This document shows positions 1 to 9,475 of a stretch of 64,000 nucleotides of DNA, piece after piece. Location of the stretch: assembly GCA_963737015.1 (NCBI GenBank), contig CAVTQZ010000001.1, positions 744,001-808,000 on the forward strand, read 5' to 3'. Under the pieces are notes generated by a model that searched no databases, was not told the origin of the DNA, and saw only the letters and a list, made by a program, of their open reading frames with translations. Position 1 is the first letter of the stretch. The number at the start of each line of letters is the position of its first letter. The translations under genes were made by a program, and so were the position numbers. Source of the DNA: CAVTQZ01 sp963737015 (GTDB lineage: Bacteria > Actinomycetota > Acidimicrobiia > Acidimicrobiales > UBA8190).

Positions 1-2
1 AG

Positions 3-872
3 GCCGCCTCCGACCTCGTGGGCGAAGGAAAGGTCCGCGTCGACGACGTCACCGAAACGGTGCGGAGCCGGTTGCTGCAAGAAGGCCAGCGCCTTCGAGT
101 CGAACAACCGGTCGTGCGCGAGGACCCACTGCCCGAAGCTGATTCCGCTGTCACCTTCGAGGTGCGCTACGAGGATGATGCGATCGTCATCGTCGACAAG
201 CCGGCGGGCTTGGTGGTGCACGAGGGAGCGGGCCATGAATCGAAGACGTTGGTGAGCGGCCTCCTGGCGCGCTATCCCGATCTCGGCGCACTTTCGGGAT
301 CGGGCCTCGGCGATCCGCGGCGGCCGGGGATCGTCCACCGACTCGACAAAGGGACGTCAGGACTCCTCGTCGTGGCACGGACGGCCCACGCGCGCAGGTC
401 CCTTCAACGTCAGTTCCGAGAGCACAGCGCGGGCCGCATCTACAGCGCGCTCGTGGACGGCATCGTCGAGCCGGACGCGGGGGTCGTCGAGGCACCCATC
501 GGTCGCTCGTCGAGGCGACCCGATCGCATGGCCGTGACCGCCCGCGGCAAGGAGGCTGTCACGGAGTACGAGGTGAAGCGGCGCTACCGCGATCCCGTAG
601 CCGTCACGTTGCTGGAGGCGACGCTCATGACGGGAAGGACCCATCAGGTCCGAGTCCACCTGGCGGCCATCGGTCATGCCGTCGTCGGGGACGACCGCTA
701 CGGCCGTGCGGTACACGGTCGTTCCGCGCGCGAGCTCGGATTGGACGCGGGCCGGCTGTTTCTCCACGCCCGACGACTCGAGCTCGAGCATCCCTGTGGA
801 GGCCGCATGCACTGGGAATCGCCGCTACCGCAGGACCTGTGCTCGGTCCTCGACCGACTGGTGCCGCCCTAA
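3..872 (+). CDS. RluD-type 23S rRNA pseudouridine synthase, 5' partial
   Basis: Isomerises uridine to pseudouridine in rRNA, probably 23S. The reading frame is already open at base 3, so the start lies outside the window; a GTG at 18 is only an internal candidate. The first ~30 codons look like the end of an S4 RNA-binding domain (GEGKVRVDD). The catalytic domain has the RluA/RluD signature HRLDKGTSGLLV at about 339-374 with the catalytic Asp, followed by the GRTHQVRVHL motif. The DKPAGLVVH motif near 198-224 is also typical. RluA, RluC and RluD cannot be separated from this fragment, although an N-terminal S4 domain favours the RluD/RluC type. Confidence 0.9.
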   Translation, partial: AASDLVGEGKVRVDDVTETVRSRLLQEGQRLRVEQPVVREDPLPEADSAVTFEVRYEDDAIVIVDKPAGLVVHEGAGHESKTLVSGLLARYPDLGALSGSGLGDPRRPGIVHRLDKGTSGLLVVARTAHARRSLQRQFREHSAGRIYSALVDGIVEPDAGVVEAPIGRSSRRPDRMAVTARGKEAVTEYEVKRRYRDPVAVTLLEATLMTGRTHQVRVHLAAIGHAVVGDDRYGRAVHGRSARELGLDAGRLFLHARRLELEHPCGGRMHWESPLPQDLCSVLDRLVPP

Positions 873-911
873 CTCTCTTCGAGCGGACCGTCCGCCCTTA
901 TCCGGTCGCGC

Positions 912-1748
912 TCAGGCTGCCCGGTGGGCTTGTTCTACAGCCGGGTCGCTCGCGAGACGCTGAAGTGCGCGAGCCTCGGCCTGACGCGCGCGACGCACGC
1001 CCACTCCGAGACGCGAAGCGGTCGCCTGGAGCGATGCGGGGGTACCCCCGTCGAGGCCGAAACGGATGCGGACCACGTCACGTTCGAGAGGCTCCAGATC
1101 GTCGACGGCGGCGAGGATGCGGTCGAAGACCAAACGTCGCTCCACCTCTTCTTCGAACCGGTGCTCGTCCTCGGCGACGAGCTCCCCGAGGGAGGTCCCG
1201 CTCTCCACCGCGGCGGGCTGGTCGAGACTGGCGACGACCCGAGCCATGTCGCGCAGGGCCTCGAGACCTGCGGGGTCCACTCCGCTCGCCTCTGCCACCT
1301 CTTCCGGCGTCGGGTCGCGCTGCAGCTCGGCCGCGAGCTCCCACGTAAGGCGGTCCGCGCGCTGGGACTGCTCCGCAACCTCCATCGGAACCCGGATCGT
1401 GTTCCCATGCTGCTGGACGGCGCGTTGCAGCGCCTGGCGAATCCACCAGGTGGCGTAGGTCGAGAACCGGAAGCCACGACGCCAGTCGAACTTGTCGACC
1501 GCGCGCATCAGGCCGAAGGTGCCCTCCTGGACCAGATCACCGAAGTCCACTCCCCGGTCCTGGTACCTACGGGCCCAGTGCACCACGAGTCTCAGGTTGG
1601 CGGCGATCATCGCCGCGCGCGCGTCTGCGTCGCCCTCGGCGACCCTCTTGGCCAGCTCCACCTGCTCCTCCGGGCCCGGGAGCGGGTGCTGGTCGAGGTC
1701 GTCGAGGAACAACCTGATGCTGTCGGTGCCGCTCGTAGCTGTCGCCAT
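912..1748 (-). CDS. RNA polymerase sigma factor, sigma-70 family (RpoD-like)
   Basis: Promoter-recognition subunit of RNA polymerase, 278 aa. Region 1.2 covers about residues 9-40. Region 2 holds LVVHWARRYQDRGVDFGDLVQEG and the region 2.3/2.4 stretch FRFSTYATWWIRQAL. Region 3 follows at about 125-200. Region 4 begins near residue 210 with LEPLERDVVRIRFGLDGG. The region 4.2 helix-turn-helix (SRLGVGVRRARQAEARAL) departs from the usual GVTRERVRQIEARAL, so the -35 preference may differ. There is no long acidic region 1.1, so it could be an alternative group 2 or 3 factor rather than the housekeeping one. A GAGAGGAA Shine-Dalgarno lies just upstream of the ATG at 1748. Confidence 0.88.
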   Translation of the reverse strand: MATATSGTDSIRLFLDDLDQHPLPGPEEQVELAKRVAEGDADARAAMIAANLRLVVHWARRYQDRGVDFGDLVQEGTFGLMRAVDKFDWRRGFRFSTYATWWIRQALQRAVQQHGNTIRVPMEVAEQSQRADRLTWELAAELQRDPTPEEVAEASGVDPAGLEALRDMARVVASLDQPAAVESGTSLGELVAEDEHRFEEEVERRLVFDRILAAVDDLEPLERDVVRIRFGLDGGTPASLQATASRLGVGVRRARQAEARALQRLASDPAVEQAHRAA

Positions 1749-1922
1749 CTATTCCTCTCGTCGGTTTGCCTCGCTATTGAACAACATCGGTGTCGTCCCC
1801 GTCATTCCGGGGTTGGCCCCTTTTGGCGCCGAAGTGAGCCGCAGTGAGACGCCCGGCGCGCCCGGAGGATGGACCTGGGCCGGACCAGGGTTGCGCCAAG
1901 GGTCGGGGAGTGCTGCGCTTCG

Positions 1923-2531
1923 GTGGTGCCCGGCTCCTCCTCGGTATACCCAGGGCGCCTGGTCCTAGTGCGTCACGGGACCACGGCCTGGAGCAGGGCC
2001 GGGCGGCATACGGGAAGGACCGACGTTCCCCTCGAGGACCAGGGGCGTGCCGAGGCTGGCGAAGTCGGGAGATCGGTCCGGGGGCACGCCTTTGCGAGAG
2101 TGCTCACGAGCCCGCTCTCGAGGGCGCGGGAGACCTGCGAGCTCGCCGGTTTCGGGGCAAGAGCCGAGATTTGCGACGATCTGCGCGAATGGGACTACGG
2201 GGAGTACGAAGGCTTGACCACAGCCCAGATCCGGGAGACGCGTCCCGGGTGGACGCTTTGGAAAGACGGTGTGCTGGGAGGCGAGACGATCGACCAAGTC
2301 GCGCAGAGAGCCGACCACATCGTCGCCCTGGCCCGATCGACGAGCGACGACACCCTTGTGTTCGCACATGGGCACATACTCCGGGTGATCTGCGCCCGGT
2401 GGCTGAGCCTCCCGGCACGGGACGGTGCCCTATTCGTCTTGGGGGTCGCCTCGCTCGGGGTGCTCGGGTGGGAGCACGAAACCGCGGCGATCGTGCACTG
2501 GAACGAGAAGCGAGGAGACCCGCTCGCCTGA
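1923..2531 (+). CDS. Histidine phosphatase family protein (phosphoglycerate mutase-like)
   Basis: Cytosolic phosphatase of the PGM/histidine phosphatase superfamily. The catalytic RHG motif is seen in LVLVRHGTTAWSRAGRHTGRTD, the second catalytic region is TSPLSRARETCELAG, and the C-terminal catalytic His is in FAHGHILRVI. An acid residue fits DLREWDYGEYEGLT. The substrate is unknown; members act on phosphosugars, phosphoserine or adenosylcobalamin phosphate. An in-frame ATG at 1869 has GGAGG directly abutting it with no spacer, so I prefer the GTG at 1923 (GGGGAG about 12 nt upstream, 202 aa). The start is uncertain; the family assignment is secure. Confidence 0.85.
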   Translation: MVPGSSSVYPGRLVLVRHGTTAWSRAGRHTGRTDVPLEDQGRAEAGEVGRSVRGHAFARVLTSPLSRARETCELAGFGARAEICDDLREWDYGEYEGLTTAQIRETRPGWTLWKDGVLGGETIDQVAQRADHIVALARSTSDDTLVFAHGHILRVICARWLSLPARDGALFVLGVASLGVLGWEHETAAIVHWNEKRGDPLA

Positions 2532-2537
2532 CTCCGG

Positions 2538-2981
2538 TCAGTGGAGGCTCGGTGCAGGCGCCCCGCCACGCGCCCTGTCCACCATGTCGGCGAGCGTGAA
2601 GGAGCCGAGGTGCTCCCGCATGTGCTCTCCCACCTCCGACCACACCGCCAGGAGGACGCACTGGCCCTCGTGCTCGCAGGCGCCGTTCTCGTGGGGCCGG
2701 CCGAAGTCGCCCGCAACGATCGGTCCGTCCACCGCGCTCACTATCTCGCTCAACGTGATCGTCGAGGCGGGTCGGGCGAGCACGTAGCCTCCCCCGACCC
2801 CGCGCTTCGAGCGCACGAGACCGGCCCCCTTGAGCGCAAGGAGGATCTGCTCGAGATAAGGCTGAGGCAGCCCGGTGCGGTCCGCTATGTCGCGCACCGA
2901 CGTCGGGGAGCTCGCGTCGGCATGCAGAGCGAGATACAGAAGCGCCCTGCTCGCGTAGTCACCCCTGGTGGAGACCTTCAC
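2538..2981 (-). CDS. Rrf2 family transcriptional regulator
   Basis: Winged-helix DNA-binding regulator of 147 aa. The N-terminus MKVSTRGDYASRALLYLALH and the wing KRGVGGGYVLAR are typical of Rrf2/IscR/NsrR/CymR proteins. The effector loop contains CEHEGQC, two cysteines spaced C-X5-C. The third cysteine expected for an IscR or NsrR Fe-S site is not visible, so cluster binding is doubtful. It starts with GTG at 2981; a TAGCAT -10-like element lies 6 nt upstream, which suggests a leaderless transcript. It is divergent from the hydrolase at 3016 and nearly abuts the convergent phosphatase gene. The regulatory target is unknown. Confidence 0.88.
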   Translation of the reverse strand: MKVSTRGDYASRALLYLALHADASSPTSVRDIADRTGLPQPYLEQILLALKGAGLVRSKRGVGGGYVLARPASTITLSEIVSAVDGPIVAGDFGRPHENGACEHEGQCVLLAVWSEVGEHMREHLGSFTLADMVDRARGGAPAPSLH

Positions 2982-3015
2982 GAGGCGATGCTACCTGCGG
3001 TCATCGGGCTCGACG

Positions 3016-4191
3016 ATGAGGGTCGGTACAGTGCGCAGGTTGACCGAGAACGTCGCACCCCGCGCTGACCCGACAGACACCACATCGACGGACACGCCGT
3101 TGCTCCCCGATTATGGGGGAGCCTGCATCTCGTCGGTTGCCGAGGCGCTTTCGGCGCGAAACGGGGACGCGCCCGCCGACTGGCTGCCCGGGCCCGCCGT
3201 GGGCGCGCGACAGGTGGTGCTCCTCGTCCTCGACGGGCTCGGATGGGAACAGTTGCGAGAAGCGCGGAGCACCGCGCCCACACTGTCCTCCGGGGAAGGG
3301 GGGGCGATCACGTCTGTCGTGCCCACGACGACCGCGACCGCTTTGACCTCGATCACGACCGGCCTCGTGCCCGCGCAACACGGCGTCGTGGGCTATCGAC
3401 TCCGCTTCGACGACGACGTGCTGAACGTGTTGAAGTGGCGATCTGCCGGCAGAGACATGCGCCGGTTGCTGCCCGCCGCCCGGTTCCAACCTGCCACGCC
3501 CTTCGGGGGAGCCCGCCCTCCCGCGGTGACGAGGTCCGAATTCGCCTCGACCGGCTTCACCGCCCTGCACCTGGGCGGCACGAGGCTCGTCGGATGGGGA
3601 GTGCCTTCGAGCCTCGTCGTCCACGTCCGAAGCCTGCTCGAAGGCGGCGAGGAGTTCGTTTACGCGTACTACGACGGGCTGGACAAGGTCGCGCACGCGC
3701 ATGGACTGGGAGCGTTCTACGAAGCCGAGTTGCGCTGCGTCGACCGCCTGATCGGGGACCTGATCGAGGTGCTTCCGCCCGGTGCGGTGCTCGTGATGAC
3801 CTCGGACCACGGACAGGTCGAAGTGGGTCCCGCCGTGCGAATGATCGACGCGGAGGTTTTCGAACTCATCGAGCTGGTGTCGGGCGAGGGGAGGTTCCGG
3901 TGGCTCCACGCCCGTAATGGGGCCGAGAAGGACCTCATTCAGGCGGCGGTCGAGGCGCACGGCTCGGAGGCTTGGGCGCGGACGAAGGAGGAGATCGTGG
4001 AAGGGGGGTGGTTCGGCGGACCACTCGACTCAGAGGTCTCGAGGCGTCTCGGTGACGTCGCCCTTGTCGCGCGAGAACCGGTTGCGTTCTTGGATCCGGC
4101 CGACACGGGTGAGACCCGTCTCGCCGCGAGGCACGGGTCACTTACCAGCTCCGAGATGTACGTGCCGCTTCTCGCGTGGCGGGCGCCGTAG
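3016..4191 (+). CDS. Alkaline phosphatase/phosphodiesterase superfamily hydrolase
   Basis: Predicted metal-dependent phosphodiesterase or nucleotide pyrophosphatase (type I phosphodiesterase family). Visible features are the first metal motif VVLLVLDGLGWEQL, the nucleophile-Thr region SVVPTTTATALTSITTG, a central YYDGLDKVAHAHG, and TSDHGQVEVG near the C-terminal half, which supplies Asp and His ligands. A late HGSL motif provides a further His. I see no signal peptide or transmembrane helix, so it is probably cytosolic. An in-frame ATG at 2968 would overlap the divergent Rrf2 gene. The ATG at 3016, GTG at 3031 and TTG at 3040 are all possible starts. The substrate cannot be named from sequence. 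Confidence 0.8.
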   Translation: MRVGTVRRLTENVAPRADPTDTTSTDTPLLPDYGGACISSVAEALSARNGDAPADWLPGPAVGARQVVLLVLDGLGWEQLREARSTAPTLSSGEGGAITSVVPTTTATALTSITTGLVPAQHGVVGYRLRFDDDVLNVLKWRSAGRDMRRLLPAARFQPATPFGGARPPAVTRSEFASTGFTALHLGGTRLVGWGVPSSLVVHVRSLLEGGEEFVYAYYDGLDKVAHAHGLGAFYEAELRCVDRLIGDLIEVLPPGAVLVMTSDHGQVEVGPAVRMIDAEVFELIELVSGEGRFRWLHARNGAEKDLIQAAVEAHGSEAWARTKEEIVEGGWFGGPLDSEVSRRLGDVALVAREPVAFLDPADTGETRLAARHGSLTSSEMYVPLLAWRAP

Positions 4192-4232
4192 ACAAGAGGC
4201 AGAGGCAGCGATTGGACACGAGGAGAGCGCAA

Positions 4233-4766
4233 ATGCCCGAGGAATCAACCCCCGCCGTCAGCTCGGACCCGGCCGACGCAGTGCTGGTCGACTCCGCGGG
4301 GGCTCTGGCGCGCGGCGAGGAGCACACCGACGAGCAGACCGAGGTCGCCGAGGCGGTCCAGGAGCCCGCCAAGGTCATGCGAATCGGGTCGATGGTCAAA
4401 CAGCTCCTCGACGAGGTGCGAAGCGCCCCCTTGGACGAAGCTGGCCGCAGCCGCCTGCGTGAGATCTACGAACAGTCGATCCGGGAGCTCGCAAGTGCCC
4501 TGAGCCCGGACCTCGCTCAGGAGCTCGACCGGATGGCCCTGCCCTTCGACGACACGACTCCCTCCGAGGCGGAGCTGCGTATCGCACAGGCCCAGTTGGT
4601 CGGCTGGCTGGAAGGTCTGTTCCACGGGATCCAGGCGACGCTCCTAGCCCAGCAAATGGCTGCGAGAGCACAGCTCGACCAGATGCGCCACCGGGAGCTG
4701 CCGCCCGGGACCGGCCCAGGGCACGACGACGAGCGCGTCGTTTCGAGGCCCGGCACCTACCTGTGA
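4233..4766 (+). CDS. bpa: Bacterial proteasome activator (Bpa/PafE, DUF2587)
   Basis: ATP-independent ring-shaped activator that docks on the 20S proteasome and opens its gate for unfolded substrates; known in actinobacteria. The 177-aa protein has an acidic, disordered N-terminus (to about residue 50), then the helical core from MRIGSMVKQLLDEVRSAPLD to about 150 (LVGWLEGLFHGIQATLLAQQM). The last residues, GTYL, match the GQYL-type proteasome-docking tail. The ATG at 4233 follows AGGAGA at 4221-4226. No proteasome, Pup or ARC gene lies in this window. A perfect stem-loop starts at the stop codon. Confidence 0.9.
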   Translation: MPEESTPAVSSDPADAVLVDSAGALARGEEHTDEQTEVAEAVQEPAKVMRIGSMVKQLLDEVRSAPLDEAGRSRLREIYEQSIRELASALSPDLAQELDRMALPFDDTTPSEAELRIAQAQLVGWLEGLFHGIQATLLAQQMAARAQLDQMRHRELPPGTGPGHDDERVVSRPGTYL

Positions 4767-4788
4767 GGGCCCGCCTCTGCGGGCCCTC
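4765..4788 (+). terminator. Perfect stem-loop at the end of bpa
   Basis: Bases 4765-4774 (GAGGGCCCGC) and 4779-4788 (GCGGGCCCTC) form a perfect 10-bp GC-rich stem with a CTCT loop. The stem includes the last bases of the bpa stop codon. No T-tract follows, so it is either a tract-less terminator or an mRNA-stabilising hairpin. It separates bpa from dnaE. Confidence 0.6.
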
Positions 4789-5026
4789 AGCGGGCCTGCG
4801 GCCGCTCCGTGAAAGGGGTCCCGAGCACCGCCGGAGCGGGGCCACGGTGCGGTATCGTCGAATCACAATTCTGTAAGTCGACCCGGCGCCGACCTCCGGT
4901 CCGGCGAGGACCCCGGGGCGTTCTACGTCCGGGGTTGCAGAAGCTGTGGGTGCTGACCAGGAACGGCTGCCTACGTAGAAAGAAAGAGGTCGGGGACCAA
5001 GCGCCGGCGAGGAGGACCCGGGGGCA
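4789..5026 (+). promoter_or_regulatory. dnaE leader/promoter region (238 nt)
   Basis: Non-coding stretch between the bpa hairpin and the dnaE start. I see no convincing -35/-10 pair and no riboswitch. GAGGAGG at about 5009-5015 could be the dnaE ribosome-binding site, although its spacing to the ATG at 5027 is long (about 11-12 nt). Confidence 0.35.
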
Positions 5027-8000
5027 ATGGCAGCCGAGCAGTCGTTCGTTCACCTGCACACGCACACCGAGTACTCGATGCTCGACGGCGCGTCACGTAT
5101 CGCCGATGTCGTCTCTGCCGCGCTGGAAGACGGCCAACCCGCCCTCGGGATCACCGACCACGGGAACATGTACGGGGTCCTCGACTTCTATCGCGCGCTG
5201 TCGCGCTCAGGGGATAAACCCGGTAATAGGGACGGAGGCCTACATGGCTTCCGAGTCGCGTCACGAAAGGCCGGTGCGAAGGGGCAAGGTCGACGACACC
5301 GGAGGCGAGATCGAGGGCGGAGAGAAGCTCTACTACCACCTCACCCTCCTGGCGGAGAGCAGCGTGGGTTACCGAAACCTCATGAAGCTTTCTTCGGACG
5401 CGTACCTCGAGGGCTATTACTACAAGGGTCGGGTCGACTGGGAGCTCCTCGAGCGACACAGAGAAGGCCTGATCGCTACCACGGGTTGTCTCGGTGGAGT
5501 CGTGCTGCAGGCGCTCTTGTCCGGTGACGAGGAGAAGGCTTTCAAGCTGGCCGGTCGCCTCCAGGACATCTTCGGGCGCGAAAGCCTGTTCGTGGAGGTG
5601 CAGGACCACGGGATCGCAGATCAACGGCGGACGAACCCGGCGCTCGTGAAGATCGCAAAGCGTCTCGGAGCGCCGCTTCTAGCGACCAACGACAGCCATT
5701 ACACACACCGTTCAGATGCCGTAGCCCACGACGCTTTGCTCTGCGTTCAGACCGGCGCTCTCATCGAGGACCAGAAGCGGTTCAAGTTCGAAGGACAGGA
5801 GCATTACCTGAAGACCGCGGCGGAGATGCGGAATCTCTTCGCTGAGGTGCCCGAAGCTTGTGACAACACCCTTCTCATCGCCGAGAGGGCGAACGTGGAG
5901 ATCAAGTTCGGCGTGAACGCACTACCGGAATTTCCCGTTCCGGATTCTTTCGTCGGAGAGAGTTACGAATGCCGGGCGGACGCGTACCTCCGGCATCTCA
6001 CCTTCGAGGGCGCGGTCGGACAATACGGAGCTCCCGTGCCCGACGTGGTCGCCGAGCGGCTCGAGTACGAGCTCGGCGTGATCGCGAAGATGGGTTTCTC
6101 CGCCTACTTCCTCGTCGTGTGGGACCTGATCCGGCATGCCCGCACGAGCGGGATCCGCGTGGGCCCGGGCCGCGGCTCGGCAGCGGGTTGCTGTGTCGCC
6201 TACTGCCTAGGGATCGTCGGGGTGGACCCGATCGAGAACGATCTGCTGTTCGAGCGCTTCCTGAACCCCGGGCGAAAGCAGATGCCCGACATAGACATGG
6301 ACTTCGACGAGCGCTTTCGCAGCGAGATGATCCGTTACGCGGCGGAGCGCTACGGATCCGACCATGTCGCGCAGATTGTGACGTTCTCCACCATCAAGGC
6401 CCGTGCAGCGGTGCGCGACGCGGCGCGAGTGCTCGGTTACCCGTACACAGTGGGCGACCGCATCGCCAAGGCCATGCCACCGCTCGTGATGGGCAGGGAC
6501 ACCCCCTTGAAGGCTTGCCTCGAGAGGGTCGACGGTCACGAAGACGGATACGTGGCAGCTCAGGGACTCCGGGAGATGTACGAGCATGACGACGAGGCGT
6601 GCCGCGTCATCGACGTCGCCAAGGGCCTCGAGGGTCTCCGGCGTCAAGACGGCATCCACGCGGCAGCGGTGGTGATCACGAAAGACCCTCTCACCGAGTA
6701 CCTCCCGATCCAACGCAAGCCCGAGAACGGGCAGGATCCCTCCGAAGCGCCGATCGTCACTCAGTACGAGATGCACGGCGTCGAGGAGCTCGGCCTTCTG
6801 AAGATGGATTTTCTCGGTCTGCGCAACCTCTCGGTGATCGAGATGGCGCTCGACCTCATCGAGAAGCAGAGCGGTGGCCGACCCGACATCGACTCGGTCC
6901 CGCTCGACGACGAGCCCACCTTCGAGATGCTCCGCCGCGCCGAGACGATCGGGGTCTTTCAGCTCGAGGGCGGCGCGATGAGGGCGACGCTACGCGCCCT
7001 CGCCCCGACCTCGTTCCACGACGTGGCCGCTCTCGTGGCGCTGTACCGCCCCGGTCCCATGGCGGCGAACATGCACCGCGACTATCCGGAGCTGAAGAAC
7101 GGCCGCAAACAGCTGTCGTACCTGCACCCGGAGATGGAGGCGATGCTCAGCGACACCTACGGGCTCATGCTTTACCAGGAGTCCGTTATGAGGGTCGCTC
7201 AGAAGTTCGCGGGATACACACTCGAAGAAGCGGACAACCTGCGCAAGGCATGCGGCAAGAAGAACAGAGTCCTGATTGCCGCCGAGCGCCAGCAGTTCGT
7301 CGCCGGATGCGTGGACAGCGGCTATTCGGAGCAGCTCGGGATCAAACTCTTCGACATCATCGAGCCGTTCGCGGACTACGCGTTCAACAAGTCGCACGCC
7401 TACGGGTACGGGCTCGTCGCGTACCAGACGGCCTGGCTGAAGGCGCACTACCCGGTCGAGTACCTCGCTGCGTTGCTCACCTCTGTACGCGACGACAAGG
7501 ACAAGACGGCTGTTTATCTGGGTGAGTGCAGGGTCATGGGTATCGAGGTCCTCGTGCCCGACGTGAACACCTCGTTCGCCGAATTCACCCCGGTGGCGAA
7601 AGAAGACGGCAGGAGGGCGATGGTCTTCGGACTCGCTTCCGTCCGAAACGTCGGCGAGAGCCTCGTGGATCGCATCGTGTCCGAACGCGAGAAGAACGGG
7701 CCGTTCGCCGACTTCTACGACTTCTGCCGGCGAGTCGACCCCGTCGTGTTGAACAAGCGGACCGTCGAGTCACTCGCGAAAGCCGGCGCCTTCGATTCAC
7801 TGGGACACTCACGCCAGGGATTGTGCCTGGTCTTCGAGGAGATCGTCGATCGGACGCTCGAGCGTCGGCGCGAGGAGGAGGCCGGCATTTCGACCCTCTT
7901 CTCGTTCATGGCAGCCCGAGGGCCCGTCCGACAACGGCAACGGCTCCTCTGCGTACGATCACCACTCGCTCGCCCCGGTTCCCGAGACGGAGTTCTCCAA

Positions 8001-8637
8001 ATCGCAGCGTCTGGTGTTCGAAAAGGAGATGCTCGGCCTCTACGTGAGTGACCATCCCCTCAAAGGGTTCGAGGCGGCCCTCTTGCGTCTTTGCGACTGC
8101 TCGATCGCAGAGCTGAAGGAGGACGACGCGGCGCTAGTGGACGCGATGGGCCGAGAAGGACAGGTGCGGTCGGTGTCCGGAGTCATAACGGCCCTCTCAC
8201 GGCGCTACACCAAGCGCGGCGAGCTCATGGCGACCTTCGTCCTCGAGGACCTACGCGCGTCGATCGAGGTGTTCGTCTTCCCGAAGACGATGGCGACGGT
8301 CGGAGGGATCCTGGCGGACGACGCCATCTGCGTGGTCAAAGGCAGGGTGGACACGCGCGACGACCAGGTGAAGCTCATCTGCATGGAGGCGTACCGTCCG
8401 GAGCTGTCCAGCGAGGGGGCCGGCGAGCTACGGGTGAAGCTGCCACTCAGCGCATTGACCGACGGCGTGGTCGACCGCCTGAAGCAGCTCTTCACCGAGC
8501 ACCCGGGACAAGAGCCGGTGCTCCTGCACGTGGGACAGACGACTTTGAGGCTCCCCGCCACCTTCAACGTGGACAGCCGCAGGGGACTCATAGGGGAATT
8601 GCGCGCCCTGCTCGGGCCGAATTCGATCGTCGCGTGA
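5027..8637 (+). CDS. dnaE: DNA polymerase III subunit alpha, DnaE1 type (two frame disruptions)
   Basis: Replicative polymerase catalytic subunit. The N-terminal PHP domain starts at MAAEQSFVHLHTHTEYSMLDG and contains ITDHGNMYG. The catalytic acidic motif PDIDMDFDERFR lies near 6283-6318. The fingers and thumb region includes GVFQLEG and FNKSHAYGYGLVAYQTAWLK. A C-terminal OB domain (SGVITALSRRYTKRGELMATF) completes about 1202 aa, the normal size. The reading frame changes twice, each by net +1. The first change is between about 5195 and 5213, where DFYRA must join CRAQGINPVIGTEAYM. The second is between about 7905 and 7925, before GPSDNGNG. With both extra bases removed, the length is an exact multiple of three. 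Since dnaE is essential, I read both as sequence errors rather than decay. Confidence 0.9.
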
Positions 8638-8781
8638 AGCGGCGCCAGGTGGGACGACCCGGCACCCGAGTGGGCGCAGCGGCGCGCGTCCCGTATTCTG
8701 GAGGGGAACCCCCAAAGCCGAACGGGCGTCGCCGCCCCTTCGGGACCCCCCACACGGACCAGCTGGAGGACGTACACGGTC

Positions 8782-9468
8782 ATGTCGTTCGAGGTAGGGA
8801 CCAAGGACTGCACCGCGCTGAGCGACGCCGAGCTGGCCGAGATGGCCGACCTGTGCGTGGACCGGGAGCCCGGGTTCGACATCGGGTTCCTGTCGAAGCA
8901 GTGCGAGGAGTGGGTGCTCATCACGCTCGCCCGGGAGGGGACGAAGCTGCGGGGCTACGCCTTCGCGACACTCGAGCGCATCGGGGGCACCCCTTCGCTG
9001 CTCGTCGGCTTGGCGACCGTCGATCGCACGGCCAAGGCGGAGCAAGCCATGCGCCTGCTTCTCGGCGACCAGTACCGCCGCGCCCTCCTGGCTTTCCCTG
9101 ACGAGGACGTCCTCGTCGGTACGCGGCTCGCCACTCCCGAGGCCTACCTCGTCTTCAGCGGCCTGGCGGACGTGGTCCCGCGTCCGGGCCACAAGGCGTC
9201 GGGTGAGGAGCGTGCGTGGGGCCGCCGCCTCGCCAAGCGGTTCGGGGCGGAGGGGCGCATCGACGACCGCACCTTCATACTGAAAGGTGAGAACTCGACC
9301 ACTGGTGCCCTCGACCTCGGCGGCCCCAAGGTGACTGCGCCGGACGAACCAAAGCCTTTCTTCAAGGGCGTGAGCTTGAAGCGCGGTGACCGGCTGGTCG
9401 CGTTCGGGTGGGCCATGGCGGAGGACCTGGCCTCCGGAGCGCTGGTCTCCGGCAAGGCGGCGCGCTGA
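8782..9468 (+). CDS. Conserved hypothetical protein
   Basis: Unrecognised soluble protein of 228 aa, starting MSFEVGTKDCTALSDAELAEMADLC. The segment WVLITLAREGTKLRGYAFATLERIGGTPSLLVGLATVDR, followed by a helix-rich stretch, is reminiscent of a GNAT acetyltransferase fold, but no acetyl-CoA loop is evident, so this is only a guess. The C-terminal part (residues ~145-228) is rich in Gly and Lys. The ATG at 8782 has GGAGG about 12 nt upstream, and a TATTCT -10-like element lies near 8693 in the 144-nt gap after dnaE. It converges on the minus-strand gene ending at 9476. Confidence 0.7.
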   Translation: MSFEVGTKDCTALSDAELAEMADLCVDREPGFDIGFLSKQCEEWVLITLAREGTKLRGYAFATLERIGGTPSLLVGLATVDRTAKAEQAMRLLLGDQYRRALLAFPDEDVLVGTRLATPEAYLVFSGLADVVPRPGHKASGEERAWGRRLAKRFGAEGRIDDRTFILKGENSTTGALDLGGPKVTAPDEPKPFFKGVSLKRGDRLVAFGWAMAEDLASGALVSGKAAR

Positions 9469-9475
9469 ACTGAGC

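Noticed and set aside
5195..8637. Programmed frameshift or split intein in dnaE
   Set aside because: No slippery heptamer or downstream stimulator was recognised, no intein motifs are present, and two similar +1 sites in one gene plus others across the window fit sequence error better.
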